Below, piece after piece: positions 42,646 to 51,100 of a stretch of 64,000 bases of DNA. Position numbers and translations under genes: made by a program. Each line of letters opens with the position of its first letter. Positions within the stretch are counted from its first letter, which is position 1. Below the pieces are notes generated by a model that ran no database searches, was not told the origin of the DNA, and worked only from the letters and a program-made list of their open reading frames with translations. Source of the DNA: Spirochaetaceae bacterium (lineage in GTDB: Bacteria; Spirochaetota; Spirochaetia; SZUA-6; Bin103); assembly GCA_028821475.1 (NCBI GenBank), contig JAPPGB010000173.1, forward strand, positions 1-64,000, written 5' to 3'.

Positions 42646-43584
42646 TCACTCCATATGTTCGGCGTGGGGGACACTATCGGACGAAACGCCTCCTCCATCC
42701 TTTTCAGTTTCTCCTCCTTTATTTTCGGCGTGATCATTATCGTGTGTTCCATGGTCATCTCCTTGATCCTCGTCAGAAGTATGAGATCTCATTTCTGGCG
42801 GCGCAATCACCTTCACATGGGGCGGATCCGTCGAAGCGTCCGTGTGGCCCTCCGAGACGGCCTGTTTGTATGCCTCCAACTCATCTTTCGATGGATCTCT
42901 GACACGGTCGAACAGCCCCTTGGCCTCCGTTACATTTATCACGAAGGCGTGGTCGGGGTATCCCCTCACCAGTGTGTTTAGCGATCCGGGGGTGAGATTG
43001 TTCGTTATTTGCAACAGCCTTTGGCCATAAGCCTCGGCTACGGCTACACTACGACTAACGGCCGCCACTTTGTAGGGATCGATTTGGGCAGCGATGGGAC
43101 TGAAAATACCCGACACCAAGTCGGAGGCGATCCTACATGCTGTGGCAGTGGAGATGCTCGTGTACGACCGCCTTATTAGAAGCAGCATGTACTTCTCGAA
43201 AGCCTTGAACGCATCGGTGTATAACACCTCCAAAGAGTTGGTCGTCTCCAGGCCAGAAGACCTTTGCGCGATTTCGTCTGGCTTCCTAATCTGAACATCC
43301 AGCGGCCCTAGTTCTCCAGTAAGGGTCATGGCAACGGACGTAGCCCCGATTGCCACCAACGTCCCTGCACTCTTGCAGCGACCAAATACCACCACATCGA
43401 CGTCATCAAAAAAAGCGTGAAGGGTCGTGATTAGGCGGAACGCCTGATGAATGTCGCCTCCCACGGTCGTCAGCAATAGAGATACGTCACCTGGATCTCC
43501 TTCTCTTTCGCTCCAAGCAGACACGATGCCTGTTATGACTTCATTCACCCCTTCTTCGTTGATCTCGCCGCTGTAGACGATCAT
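42646..43584 (-). CDS. SDH-type (PF01972) ClpP-fold serine protease
   Basis: 312 residues from ATG 43584; a TTG at 43596 would add four. The ClpP/crotonase fold is shown by LLLTTVGGDIHQAFRLITTL (37-56), the nucleophile region FGRCKSAGTLVAIGA with Ser72, and ELGPLDVQI (91-99), the signature of the 'serine dehydrogenase proteinase' family. No signal peptide or membrane helix is seen. The last 60 residues are charged and low-complexity (rich in D, H, E, K). It lies 1 kb upstream of, and divergent from, the ubiquitin-like operon. A role in cleaving conjugates or targets is conceivable but unproven. Confidence 0.8.
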   Translation of the reverse strand: MIVYSGEINEEGVNEVITGIVSAWSEREGDPGDVSLLLTTVGGDIHQAFRLITTLHAFFDDVDVVVFGRCKSAGTLVAIGATSVAMTLTGELGPLDVQIRKPDEIAQRSSGLETTNSLEVLYTDAFKAFEKYMLLLIRRSYTSISTATACRIASDLVSGIFSPIAAQIDPYKVAAVSRSVAVAEAYGQRLLQITNNLTPGSLNTLVRGYPDHAFVINVTEAKGLFDRVRDPSKDELEAYKQAVSEGHTDASTDPPHVKVIAPPEMRSHTSDEDQGDDHGTHDNDHAENKGGETEKDGGGVSSDSVPHAEHME

Positions 43585-43691
43585 CGTTCTATCCAAGGTG
43601 TCTGTCTCCCACGCTACTGCCTTTCCTCAGTGCGCCTTCGCTGCACCTCTGCCTATCCACACGATCTCCCCTGCAAGTTCCGACGAGGGGG

Positions 43692-43910
43692 CTACTGCTC
43701 CCAGCGCGCGGCAGCAGCCTGTTTTGCGATCTGCTGGCGCTGCTCTGAGGTGACTGCTTCGACCCGGGCCTCGCCGCCCCTCTGGCCGGCAGCCTGTTTG
43801 GCCGTGTCGACGTACTGTGCATCGGTCTCGCCCGTGGCCAAGCGCCTGATATGCACGCCGTGGGCTATCGGGTTGTTGGGGCGCTCATCCCCCCGCGCGG
43901 GCCAAGTCAT
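43692..43910 (-). CDS. Small basic protein with GGxAR...AKxAAxARW motif
   Basis: 72 residues from ATG 43910, which follows AGGAG at 7 nt. The C-terminal half, AAGQRGGEARVEAVTSEQRQ then QIAKQAAAARWEQ, matches a short helical motif found in many small uncharacterised bacterial proteins. A sigma-70-like promoter lies 22 bp upstream. The frame remains open to 44141 but has no support there. Function unknown; nucleic-acid binding is only a guess from charge. Confidence 0.6.
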   Translation of the reverse strand: MTWPARGDERPNNPIAHGVHIRRLATGETDAQYVDTAKQAAGQRGGEARVEAVTSEQRQQIAKQAAAARWEQ

Positions 43911-43931
43911 GGTGAATCTCCTATTACGTAG

Positions 43932-43961
43932 ACTATAGTGGCAATCCCCGGCGAAAGTAAA
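43932..43961 (-). promoter_or_regulatory. Promoter of the small basic protein gene
   Basis: Minus-strand TTTACT (43961-43956) and TATAGT (43937-43932) are separated by 18 bp. The -10 box lies 22 bp before ATG 43910. Confidence 0.5.
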
Positions 43962-44511
43962 CGGATGCACTACCCGACATTCGGTAGCTCCTCTCGGTGA
44001 GCGTGGGTCGGGACGTGAGTGGAGGCGACTGACGGAAGCGACTGCGGTCGAACTGGACGCGAGCGCACTATAGCAGAGGCACCAGTCGCCTGACAGCCAG
44101 ATTCCATGTTCGACCCCTGCAGCGTACCCGCTGGTCGGCATGGTGTGATCGCCACCTCTCGTCGCCAGCGGCGGAACCGGCGTTCAGGTGGGTCAGACTG
44201 TTACGGTGGAAGAGTCCCCGCCGCGAGGCGACACTGCCGCGCTACTCGCCCTTTGGTCGTGGCCCGAAATGGCGCGCATGCTGCGGGCCGAACCCGTAGT
44301 GGGCGGGCATGTCGACTAGCGTCATGTGGTTGCACACCTCATCGTCCTGGTTCTCACCGCACCACGGTACCTCATCCGGTGGGTAGAGTGGATCGCGCTG
44401 TAGGTTTCGTATAAATAATTATATACAAATGAATTACATTCGACATTTTCTCTGCAGAACCACGTCTCCAGGGCGGTTTTCGTATCAGGCCAGAAAAGTG
44501 GGGACCTATGC
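43962..44511. other. Non-coding stretch with AT-rich patch upstream of the ubiquitin-like operon
   Basis: No gene is recognised in 550 bp. At 44409-44426 GTATAAATAATTATATAC is an imperfect palindrome in the most AT-rich patch of the window, about 85 bp upstream of the operon promoter. It could be an operator or an architectural-protein site. Confidence 0.4.
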
Positions 44512-44540
44512 TTGACTAACTTAGCATGCGTGTATATGTT
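44512..44540 (+). promoter_or_regulatory. Promoter of the ubiquitin-like operon
   Basis: TTGACT (44512-44517) and TATGTT (44535-44540) with a 17-bp spacer form a good sigma-70-like promoter. It predicts transcription from about 44547. That rules out starts at 44512 or 44536 and supports TTG 44596 for the first gene. Confidence 0.62.
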
Positions 44541-44595
44541 AGCAGCATCCCCGCACGATCGCGATGCAGGGAAATCCGCCAAGGAGGACAAGACC

Positions 44596-44952
44596 TTGGA
44601 AACACTGGACAAGATTGGGACCGACCAGACGGAGTGCGACGACTCCGGAGTGGAAGCAATCCTCGATGACACTATTGACCTTGCGGAGTACGCAAAGCTC
44701 GGTAAGAGGCCGCCGTTGGCGAAGGGCTATCGGTTCACGGTGAACGGCGACTCCTACGTTGTGCACGATCCTGCACCGACGGGGTTGGAGCTGCTGACGC
44801 TGGCGGGCCTGCTGCCTGCGAAGGAGTACACGCTGCGGGTGAAGTCCGTCGGCGAGAGGCCTCGCAAGGTGAGGCTCGATGAGAAGGTCGACCTCTGCCG
44901 ACAGGGTGTCGAGAAGTTCAAGGCGCTGCCGCGCGACCAGACCGAGGGCTGA
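44596..44952 (+). CDS. Ubiquitin-like protein, multiubiquitin-type beta-grasp domain
   Basis: 118 residues from TTG 44596, preceded by AAGGAGG with 8-nt spacing. An acidic N-terminal tail (about 35 residues) is followed by one beta-grasp domain: YRFTVNGDSYVVHDPAPTG, LELLTLAGLLPAKEYTLRVK and VRLDEKVDLCRQGVEKFKAL. This is the pattern of the Multi_ubiq family (PF14452). Only one domain is present, whereas relatives may have two or three. The C-terminus ends RDQTEG with a single terminal glycine, suitable for adenylation by the E1 encoded downstream without processing. It is 3 bp from the E2 gene. Confidence 0.82.
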   Translation: METLDKIGTDQTECDDSGVEAILDDTIDLAEYAKLGKRPPLAKGYRFTVNGDSYVVHDPAPTGLELLTLAGLLPAKEYTLRVKSVGERPRKVRLDEKVDLCRQGVEKFKALPRDQTEG

Positions 44953-44955
44953 AGC

Positions 44956-45357
44956 ATGGTGCCGCGTCGGGACTTCCACCTGCTGCCGCAGGACGAGAAA
45001 TTCCTGCAAGAGTACGGACGCCCTTGGGAGACCGTCGCGGATGGGTCCCAATGGGTGCTCATCCACGAGTTTCCGACGCACACGGGGTACATCCATCCCC
45101 AGGTGACGGCGGCAATTCGCATGGAGACCGGCTATCCGAACGCAGAACTGCACATGGTGTACTTTTATCCGGCTCTCGCGCGCAAGGACGGGGAGGCGAT
45201 CGGCGCGACGCAGGCTAGCCAGATAGTTGACGGAAAGACGTATCAGCGCTGGTCGCGCCACCGCACCGCGCAGAATCCATGGAGGCCGGGTGTCGACGGC
45301 CTGGACACCCATGTCTTCCTGATTGAGGACTGGCTTGCGAGGGAGTTCGATCGATGA
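44956..45357 (+). CDS. Prokaryotic E2-like protein (Prok-E2_E type) without cysteine
   Basis: 133 residues. Landmarks ELHMVYFYPAL (65-75), DGKTYQRWSRHRTAQNPWRP (92-111) and VDGLDTHVFLIEDWLAREF match the E-type prokaryotic E2-like family (PF14462) associated with multiubiquitin genes. The whole protein contains no cysteine, so it cannot form the thioester of classical E2 enzymes. A serine or threonine, for instance Ser100 next to the conserved Arg-His-Arg, may carry the Ubl as an oxyester (inference). Its stop overlaps the E1 start by 4 bp. Confidence 0.82.
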   Translation: MVPRRDFHLLPQDEKFLQEYGRPWETVADGSQWVLIHEFPTHTGYIHPQVTAAIRMETGYPNAELHMVYFYPALARKDGEAIGATQASQIVDGKTYQRWSRHRTAQNPWRPGVDGLDTHVFLIEDWLAREFDR

Positions 45358-46769
45358 GCGTGCCGACGAGCCTATCACTCTCCGGTGATCAGTATGAGCA
45401 CCTGAGGAAATTCCTGTTTCCGGGCGATGGGAAAGAGGCGGTGGCGCTTCTGCTCTGCGGGCGGCGGGCGGGGGATCGACGCGAGCGCCTAGTGGTTCGG
45501 GAGGTTCAAGGCATCCCCTACGACCGTTGCTCCGAACGCACGGGAGCGCGGGTAACTTGGCCGCCGGAGTACATGGCCCCGATGCTCGACCGCGCGGCCG
45601 AGGAGAGGCTTTCGGTGGTGAAGGTGCACAGTCACCCGTCGGGGTGTACCACGTTCTCGGCGACGGACGATGAAGGGGATGCCCGTCTCTTACCGATGAT
45701 CCGAGGGTGGGTGGAAGCGGACATTGCGCACGGAAGTGTCGTGATGCTTCCTAACGGGGTGATGTTCGGTCGGGTCCTGCGCTCTGGTGGGTCGTTGGAG
45801 CCGATCGACTGCATTGCGGTTGCAGGCGACGATCTCCGTTTCTGGTACGCCGACTCGGGGGGAGAGGGGGTACCGGACTTCGCCGCGTCTCACGCGCAGC
45901 TCTTCGGGGAGGGAACGATTGAGCGGATGCGGCGCTTGTCGATCGCGGTCGTTGGAGCGTCCGGGACAGGCAGTCCCGTAATCGAGCAGCTCCAGCGCTT
46001 GAATGTCGGAGAGCTTGTCGTTGTCGATGATGACCACATGGAAGAGCGCAACGTCATTCGGGTGTTGAATTCGACGATGCAGGACGCTGACGAAAAGCGG
46101 CTCAAGGTCGACGTCCAGGCGGATGCCATCAACCAAGTCGGGTTAGGGACACGGGTGATCCGCATCGGTCGGAACCTTTGGGATCCGAAGGTGGTTCGGA
46201 CCGTAGCGCAGTGCGACGTGTTGTTCGGATGCATGGACAGCGTCGATGGGCGGTACCTGTTGAACTCTCTGGCCAGTTACTACACGCTGCCGTACTTCGA
46301 CATCGGGGTGAGGCTCCAGGCCGTACCGAGCGGGCCCCGGAAGGGGCGGATTCGCGAGGTATGCGGCACGGTCAACTACGTGCGTCCGGGACGGTCGAGC
46401 CTGATGAGCCGGGGACTGTTCACGATGAGCGATGTCGCAGCAGCGGGCTTGCGGCGCAACGATCCCGATGCGCACACCCAGCAGGTGAAGGACGGCTACA
46501 TCAGGGGGGCGGCCGTTCAGCGCCCGGCTGTGATCAGCGTTAACATGTTCGCTGCTTCCCTCGCCGTGAACGAATTCCTGGCCCGGTTGCATCCGTTCCG
46601 GGAAGAACCGAACGGGACCTGGGCTGCGGTGGAGTTCAGCCTCGCAAGCATGGAGCTGTACGGCGATCCCGATGAAGGGATCTGCGAACTCACGGCGGGG
46701 GATGTTGGCAAGGGCGACGTCAAGCCGTTGCTCGGCTTGCTGGAACTGGCGGAAAGGCGAATGGCGTGA
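45354..46769 (+). CDS. JAB deubiquitinase-like domain fused to ThiF/E1-like adenylyltransferase
   Basis: 471 residues. N-terminal JAB/MPN domain (1-150): Glu28, then VVKVHSHPSGCTTFSATDDE, giving an intact zinc motif H92-x-H94-x7-S102-x-x-D105. C-terminal E1 domain: nucleotide loop GASGTG (201-206), DDDHMEERNVIR (225-236) and CMDSVDGRYLLN (293-304). Where ThiF-like enzymes usually have PGxxCxxC, this one has PGRSSLMS (345-352), with serine at both cysteine positions. This removes the usual zinc or thiol cysteines and agrees with the cysteine-free E2. It should adenylate the Ubl C-terminus and also remove or process conjugates through JAB. Overlaps both neighbours by 4 bp. Confidence 0.88.
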   Translation: MSVPTSLSLSGDQYEHLRKFLFPGDGKEAVALLLCGRRAGDRRERLVVREVQGIPYDRCSERTGARVTWPPEYMAPMLDRAAEERLSVVKVHSHPSGCTTFSATDDEGDARLLPMIRGWVEADIAHGSVVMLPNGVMFGRVLRSGGSLEPIDCIAVAGDDLRFWYADSGGEGVPDFAASHAQLFGEGTIERMRRLSIAVVGASGTGSPVIEQLQRLNVGELVVVDDDHMEERNVIRVLNSTMQDADEKRLKVDVQADAINQVGLGTRVIRIGRNLWDPKVVRTVAQCDVLFGCMDSVDGRYLLNSLASYYTLPYFDIGVRLQAVPSGPRKGRIREVCGTVNYVRPGRSSLMSRGLFTMSDVAAAGLRRNDPDAHTQQVKDGYIRGAAVQRPAVISVNMFAASLAVNEFLARLHPFREEPNGTWAAVEFSLASMELYGDPDEGICELTAGDVGKGDVKPLLGLLELAERRMA

Positions 46770-47113
46770 ATCGGTTCCGCCGCTTCGTCAGGCGGTTCTT
46801 CGCACGGGTGGAGCAATTGCTCGTTCCGCCCTACCGAACGATCGTAGTGGAGGAGTCGTTGTCGAGGCGGCTCAGGCGGCGTGCCGTTTATATCGTGCGT
46901 GAGGACGGGTTCGACGAGCAGGTCGCTCTTCTATGCCCATGCGGTTGCGGACAGGTTCTTCACATGAACTTGCTGCCCGACGAACGGCCTCGCTGGTGCG
47001 TGGACCAGAACGTCGATGGGACGGTGACACTGCATCCGTCGGTTCGGCGCACGAAGGGATGCGCCTCTCACTTCTGGTTGCGGAACGGCCGGATCCGGTG
47101 GTGTAAGGACTGA
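46766..47113 (+). CDS. DUF6527 family protein
   Basis: 115 residues from GTG 46766, overlapping the E1 stop. A strongly basic N-terminus (NRFRRFVRRFFARVEQ) precedes VALLCPCGCGQVLHMNL with Cys57, Cys59 and Cys61, then RPRWCVDQN, TVTLHPSVRR and GCASHFWLRNGRIRWCKD. The C-C-C-H-type pattern suggests a bound metal. This is the conserved shape of DUF6527, a recurrent last gene in multiubiquitin/E2/E1 operons. Its role there is not established to my knowledge; target recruitment or an E3-like function would be guesses. Confidence 0.8.
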   Translation: MNRFRRFVRRFFARVEQLLVPPYRTIVVEESLSRRLRRRAVYIVREDGFDEQVALLCPCGCGQVLHMNLLPDERPRWCVDQNVDGTVTLHPSVRRTKGCASHFWLRNGRIRWCKD

Positions 47114-47204
47114 TTAACCCCTACGCTTTCGGCGTTCGCACCCCGTCGATCTGCGTGGTTGACCCGAGTCGCAGGTCCGTGCTTCGGTCGCACAGCAAAC
47201 CATT

Positions 47205-48027
47205 GTGGGGGCCTACCGGGGCCCGGAGGAGCCGGCGAGTGAACGGCACACCCGATTCCGACTCCGAGGGGAACGATCGTGGCCAGCGCTGCTGGACGTG
47301 GCATACGACAGTGACGGCATCGATCTCGCTGCGGTGCGCCGCTACCGGCAGGAGCGCGTGCGCGCCGAGATGGCCGCCAGGGGCATCGGCGCCGTCATCC
47401 TCAGCGATTCCGTCAACATTCGATATGTGAGCGGCAGCCGGAACATGCAGGTCTTCACGTCCCGCAACGCCCCGTCCCGCTATCTCGTACTCACCGGGGA
47501 CCGTTCGATCCTGTTCGAGTTCACCGGGTGCGAGCACCTCGCGGACGGGCTCGACACCATCGACGAAGTACGACCGGCGCTGACGGCCAGCTACGTGGCC
47601 GCCGGGCCAGACATCGGTGAGCGCGAGCATACGTGGGCGGCGCAGATGTCGCAGTTGCTGCGGCAGCTGCTGGGGCCGGGTCAACACCGCGTGGGCATCG
47701 AACGGATGAATGCGGGAGCGGCGATTGCCCTGCAAGCGCATGGTCACGTGCTGGTGGATGCGCAGGAACCGGTGGAAATGGCACGCGCCATCAAGTCCCC
47801 GGGTGAGATCCAATGCTTCAGGGCGTCGGTGCGCATGACCGAGCGCGCCGTGGCCGATATGCGTTACGCACTCGCGCCCGGTCTGACGGAGAACGAGCTG
47901 TGGTCGGTGCTGCACAAGTCCGTCATTGCCGGCAACGGCGAATACTGCGAGACACGCCTGCTGTCATCGGGGCCACGGACCAACCCGTGGTTCCAGGAAT
48001 CGGCGTCGAGGGTGATCCAGCCCAACG
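47205..48027 (+). pseudogene. Truncated M24 (DddP-like) metallopeptidase-family gene
   Basis: The frame from GTG 47205 encodes the creatinase/prolidase-type N-terminal domain and the start of the M24 domain: SDSVNIRYVSGSRNMQVFTS, ILFEFTGCEHLADGL, VGIERMNAGAAIALQ, AIKSPGEIQCFRASVRMTE and YCETRLLSSGPRTNPWFQES. This fits DddP-like DMSP lyases or prolidase relatives. It breaks off after RVIQPN, just before the LDTD... metal-ligand region, and continues into a foreign oppC 3' end, so no active site remains. High GC marks it as host-like DNA rather than island DNA. Confidence 0.75.
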
Positions 48028-48077
48028 GGCCTCCGCGACGCCGCCGACCCCTACGCCGCGCATTGACCCGCCTCGCT
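48028..48077 (+). repeat. oppC 3'-end repeat, copy D (right boundary of island)
   Basis: The 29-bp core (48028-48056) is identical to copies A and B and still spells the oppC tail LRDAADPYAAH with its stop, although no oppC gene precedes it. The bases after the stop (ATTGACCCGCCTCGC) also resemble the others. It directly follows the cut end of the M24 gene. Confidence 0.75.
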
Positions 48078-48130
48078 GTGCACCGGCCACGCCATTTTGA
48101 CGCGGAGCGACGATCTGTTACGCTGAGGAT

Positions 48131-51100
48131 ATGAGAAGCAAGCTGATCGGCATCTCCTGCCTGCTGGCACTCGCAGCGGCGGCCACGGCCGCTTATGCCG
48201 AGGATGCCGCGCCCGCGATCTCTTCCATCAGGTTCCACGACCACGGCTCCCCGGCGAGAGGCGGCACGTACGAACGCGGCGAGCGGGTCCTGGTGGAAGT
48301 GCGGTTCGACCGGGCGGTGAAGGCAACCGGCAGTCCGCGGCTGGCACTGACCATCGGGACGCATACGCGGTACGCAACCCATTCGGGACCGGGCGGATCG
48401 TCTCCGGACGCCTTCGATACCCTGTACTTCGACTACGTCGTGCAGGCGGGTGACCGCGATGAAGACGGGATCAGCTTCGCCGCCAACGCGCTCAGCCTGA
48501 ACGGCGGCACCATCAGGTCCGCGGACGGAACCACCGACGCCGACTTGAACCACGACGCGGTTCCATCCTGGGGCGGTCACAAGGTGAACAGCGACCTGGC
48601 GTCGCCGCCGCTAGTGATCGGCATTTCCGTGTGGCCGCCGGCGAAGGGCGACACCTACGAACAGGGGGAGACGATCAACGTGCGCGTGGAATTTCACCGC
48701 GCGGTGACCGTGACCGGCAGTCCTCAGTTGGCGTTGACCATCGGGACGCAGACGCGGCATGCCGCGTACACAAGGTCTTGGTGGGGCGGGAGCGTGCTGC
48801 TTTTCAGCTACGCGGTGCAGGAAGGAGATCGTGATGAGGACGGGATCGGCATCCGCAACGATGCGCTGTCCCTGAACGGCGGAACGATCGAATCCGCGGA
48901 CGGCACCGCCGACGCTGTTCTGAGGCATGCCGCGCAGACCCGCCGGCGCAACGGCAAGGTCGACGGCAGCCGGGTCACGATCCCGTCGGTGGAGGGTATC
49001 TCCTTCATCTCCTCCCCGGCGAGGGGTGACACCTACGAACTCGGCGAGACGGTGGAGGTGGAGGTCGAATTCGACGGAGCCGTCAGGACGACCGGCGAAC
49101 CGCGGTTGGCGCTGACCGTCGGAGCGCGCACGCGGTACGCTACCTACAACGGGTGGGGGCGTGACGTCCTGTTCTTCGCCTATACCGTGCGGGAGGATGA
49201 CCGGGACCAGGACGGGATCAGCATCGCGGCCAACGCGCTGGAGCTCCACGGCGCAACCGTCACAGCAGCCGACGGCAAGACCTCCGCCGATCTGATGCAC
49301 GCGGAGGTAGACGCCGACGGAGGCAGCAAGGTGGACGCCGGCCTGGTCACGCCGCCGCGGGTGACGGCTGTATCTCTCATCTCCTCTCCTGGGAGGGGTG
49401 ACACGTACGAGCTCGGCGAGGAGGTCGTGGTGCAGGTCGAGTTCGACCGGGCTGTGGTGGTGACCGGCGATCCCCGGCTGGCGTTGACCATCGGGTCCCA
49501 GACGCGGTACGCGGCCTACTCCGCGGCGTGGGAGGACGACCGGTACGTGTACTTCAGCTACGCCGTGCAGGCGGCGGACCGGGATGAGGATGGGATCAGC
49601 ATCGCGGCGAACGCACTGGTCGTCGTCGGCGGGTCGATCACGGCCACCGACCGCACGACCGGCGCCGACCTCACGCACGCAGCGGTAACCCCGGTGAGCG
49701 GCGGCAGGGTGGACGGCAGCCGCGATGTTACGCCGCCGCGCGTGAGGAGCATCGCCTTCGTCTCCTCTCCGGAGCGCAGCGGCACGTACCAGCTCGGGGA
49801 GACCGTCGAGGTGGTAGTCAGATTCGACGGCGCGGTGAAGTCCACCGGCGAACCGCGGTTGGCGCTGACCGTCGGAACGCGGACGCGGTACGCGATCTTC
49901 TCCGGCTGGGGCAGCGATGCACTGTACTTCAGCTACACCGTGCAGGCGGGTGACCGCGACGAGGACGGCATCGGCATCCCGGCCGACTCGCTGGCGCTCG
50001 GCGACGCAACGATCACGGCCGCGGACGGCGTGACCGGTGCCGTGTTGACGCATGCGGCTATGGCTCCCGCCGGTGCCGGCAAGGTGAACGGCAGCGATGC
50101 CGCGCCGCCGCGGGTGAGGGAGATCCGGTTCGCCTACTCGCCGGCGCGGGGCGCCACCTACGAGCTGGGCGAGACCGTGGAGGTGGAAGTCGAGTTCGAC
50201 CGGGCGGTGGAGGCGACCGGCGAGCCCCAGGTCGCACTGACCATCGGGACGCAGACGCGCTACGCGAGCTTTTCCGGCTGGGGAGGCGAGACGCTGTACT
50301 TCGAGTACGCCTTGCAGGCGGGTGACCGCGACGAGGACGGCATCGGCATCGAGGCCAACGCGCTGGTTCTGAACGGCGGGACCATCACGGCGGTGGACCG
50401 CGTCACCGCCGCCGACCTGACACACGACGCGTTGGCAAGCGGCCGCGAGGTTGACGGCAGCCTGGTCACGCCACCCGGGGTCAGTGACATCTACTTCGTG
50501 TCCTCCCCGGCACGGGGCGGCACCTACGAACTGGGGGAGGCGATCGAGGTGCTGGTCGAGTTTGACCGGGCGGTGACGGTGACCGGCAGTCCGCTGGTTG
50601 AACTGACCATTGGGGCACAGACACGGCATGCCGCCTTCTCCGAGTGGTGGGGACAGAACCAGCACGCACACTTCAGCTACACGGTGCGGGAAGATGACCG
50701 TGATGAGCGCGGGATCCGCATCGCGGCCAACGCGGTGTTGCTGAACGGCGCGACCATCACGGCCGCCGATGGCATCACCGCCGCCGATCTGACGCATCCG
50801 GCGGTGGCCGGCGCCCCGATTTTCAAGGTGCGCGGAAGTTTGGTTTCGGCCCCCGCGGTGAGTGCCATCTACCTCGACAACCACGTTCCGCCTCCCACCG
50901 GCGACACCTACGTGCTCGGTGAGAGAGTTCGGGTGTGGGTCGAGTTCGACAAGGAGATCACCGTGACCGGCAGCCCGCAGGTGGCGCTGACCATCGGCGG
51001 TGAGACCAGGCAGGCGTACTACTCCGGCTTCAGTGTGGCGGTCATGTCTGATGGCGGCACGATGGTCGACAAGGGCGTGCTGTCATTCGACTACTACGTG

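Noticed and set aside
44322-44672. Minus-strand frame across the ubiquitin-like promoter
   Set aside because: No ribosome site and no family pattern; it overlaps the promoter and the Ubl gene.
33556-48077. Complete integrative element with its own recombinase
   Set aside because: Direct repeats at the edges are suggestive, but no integrase, transposase, relaxase or phage structural gene is visible between them.
48611-50884. 757-codon minus-strand frame with internal repeats
   Set aside because: Its repetitiveness mirrors the eight repeats of the plus-strand secreted protein; no independent evidence.
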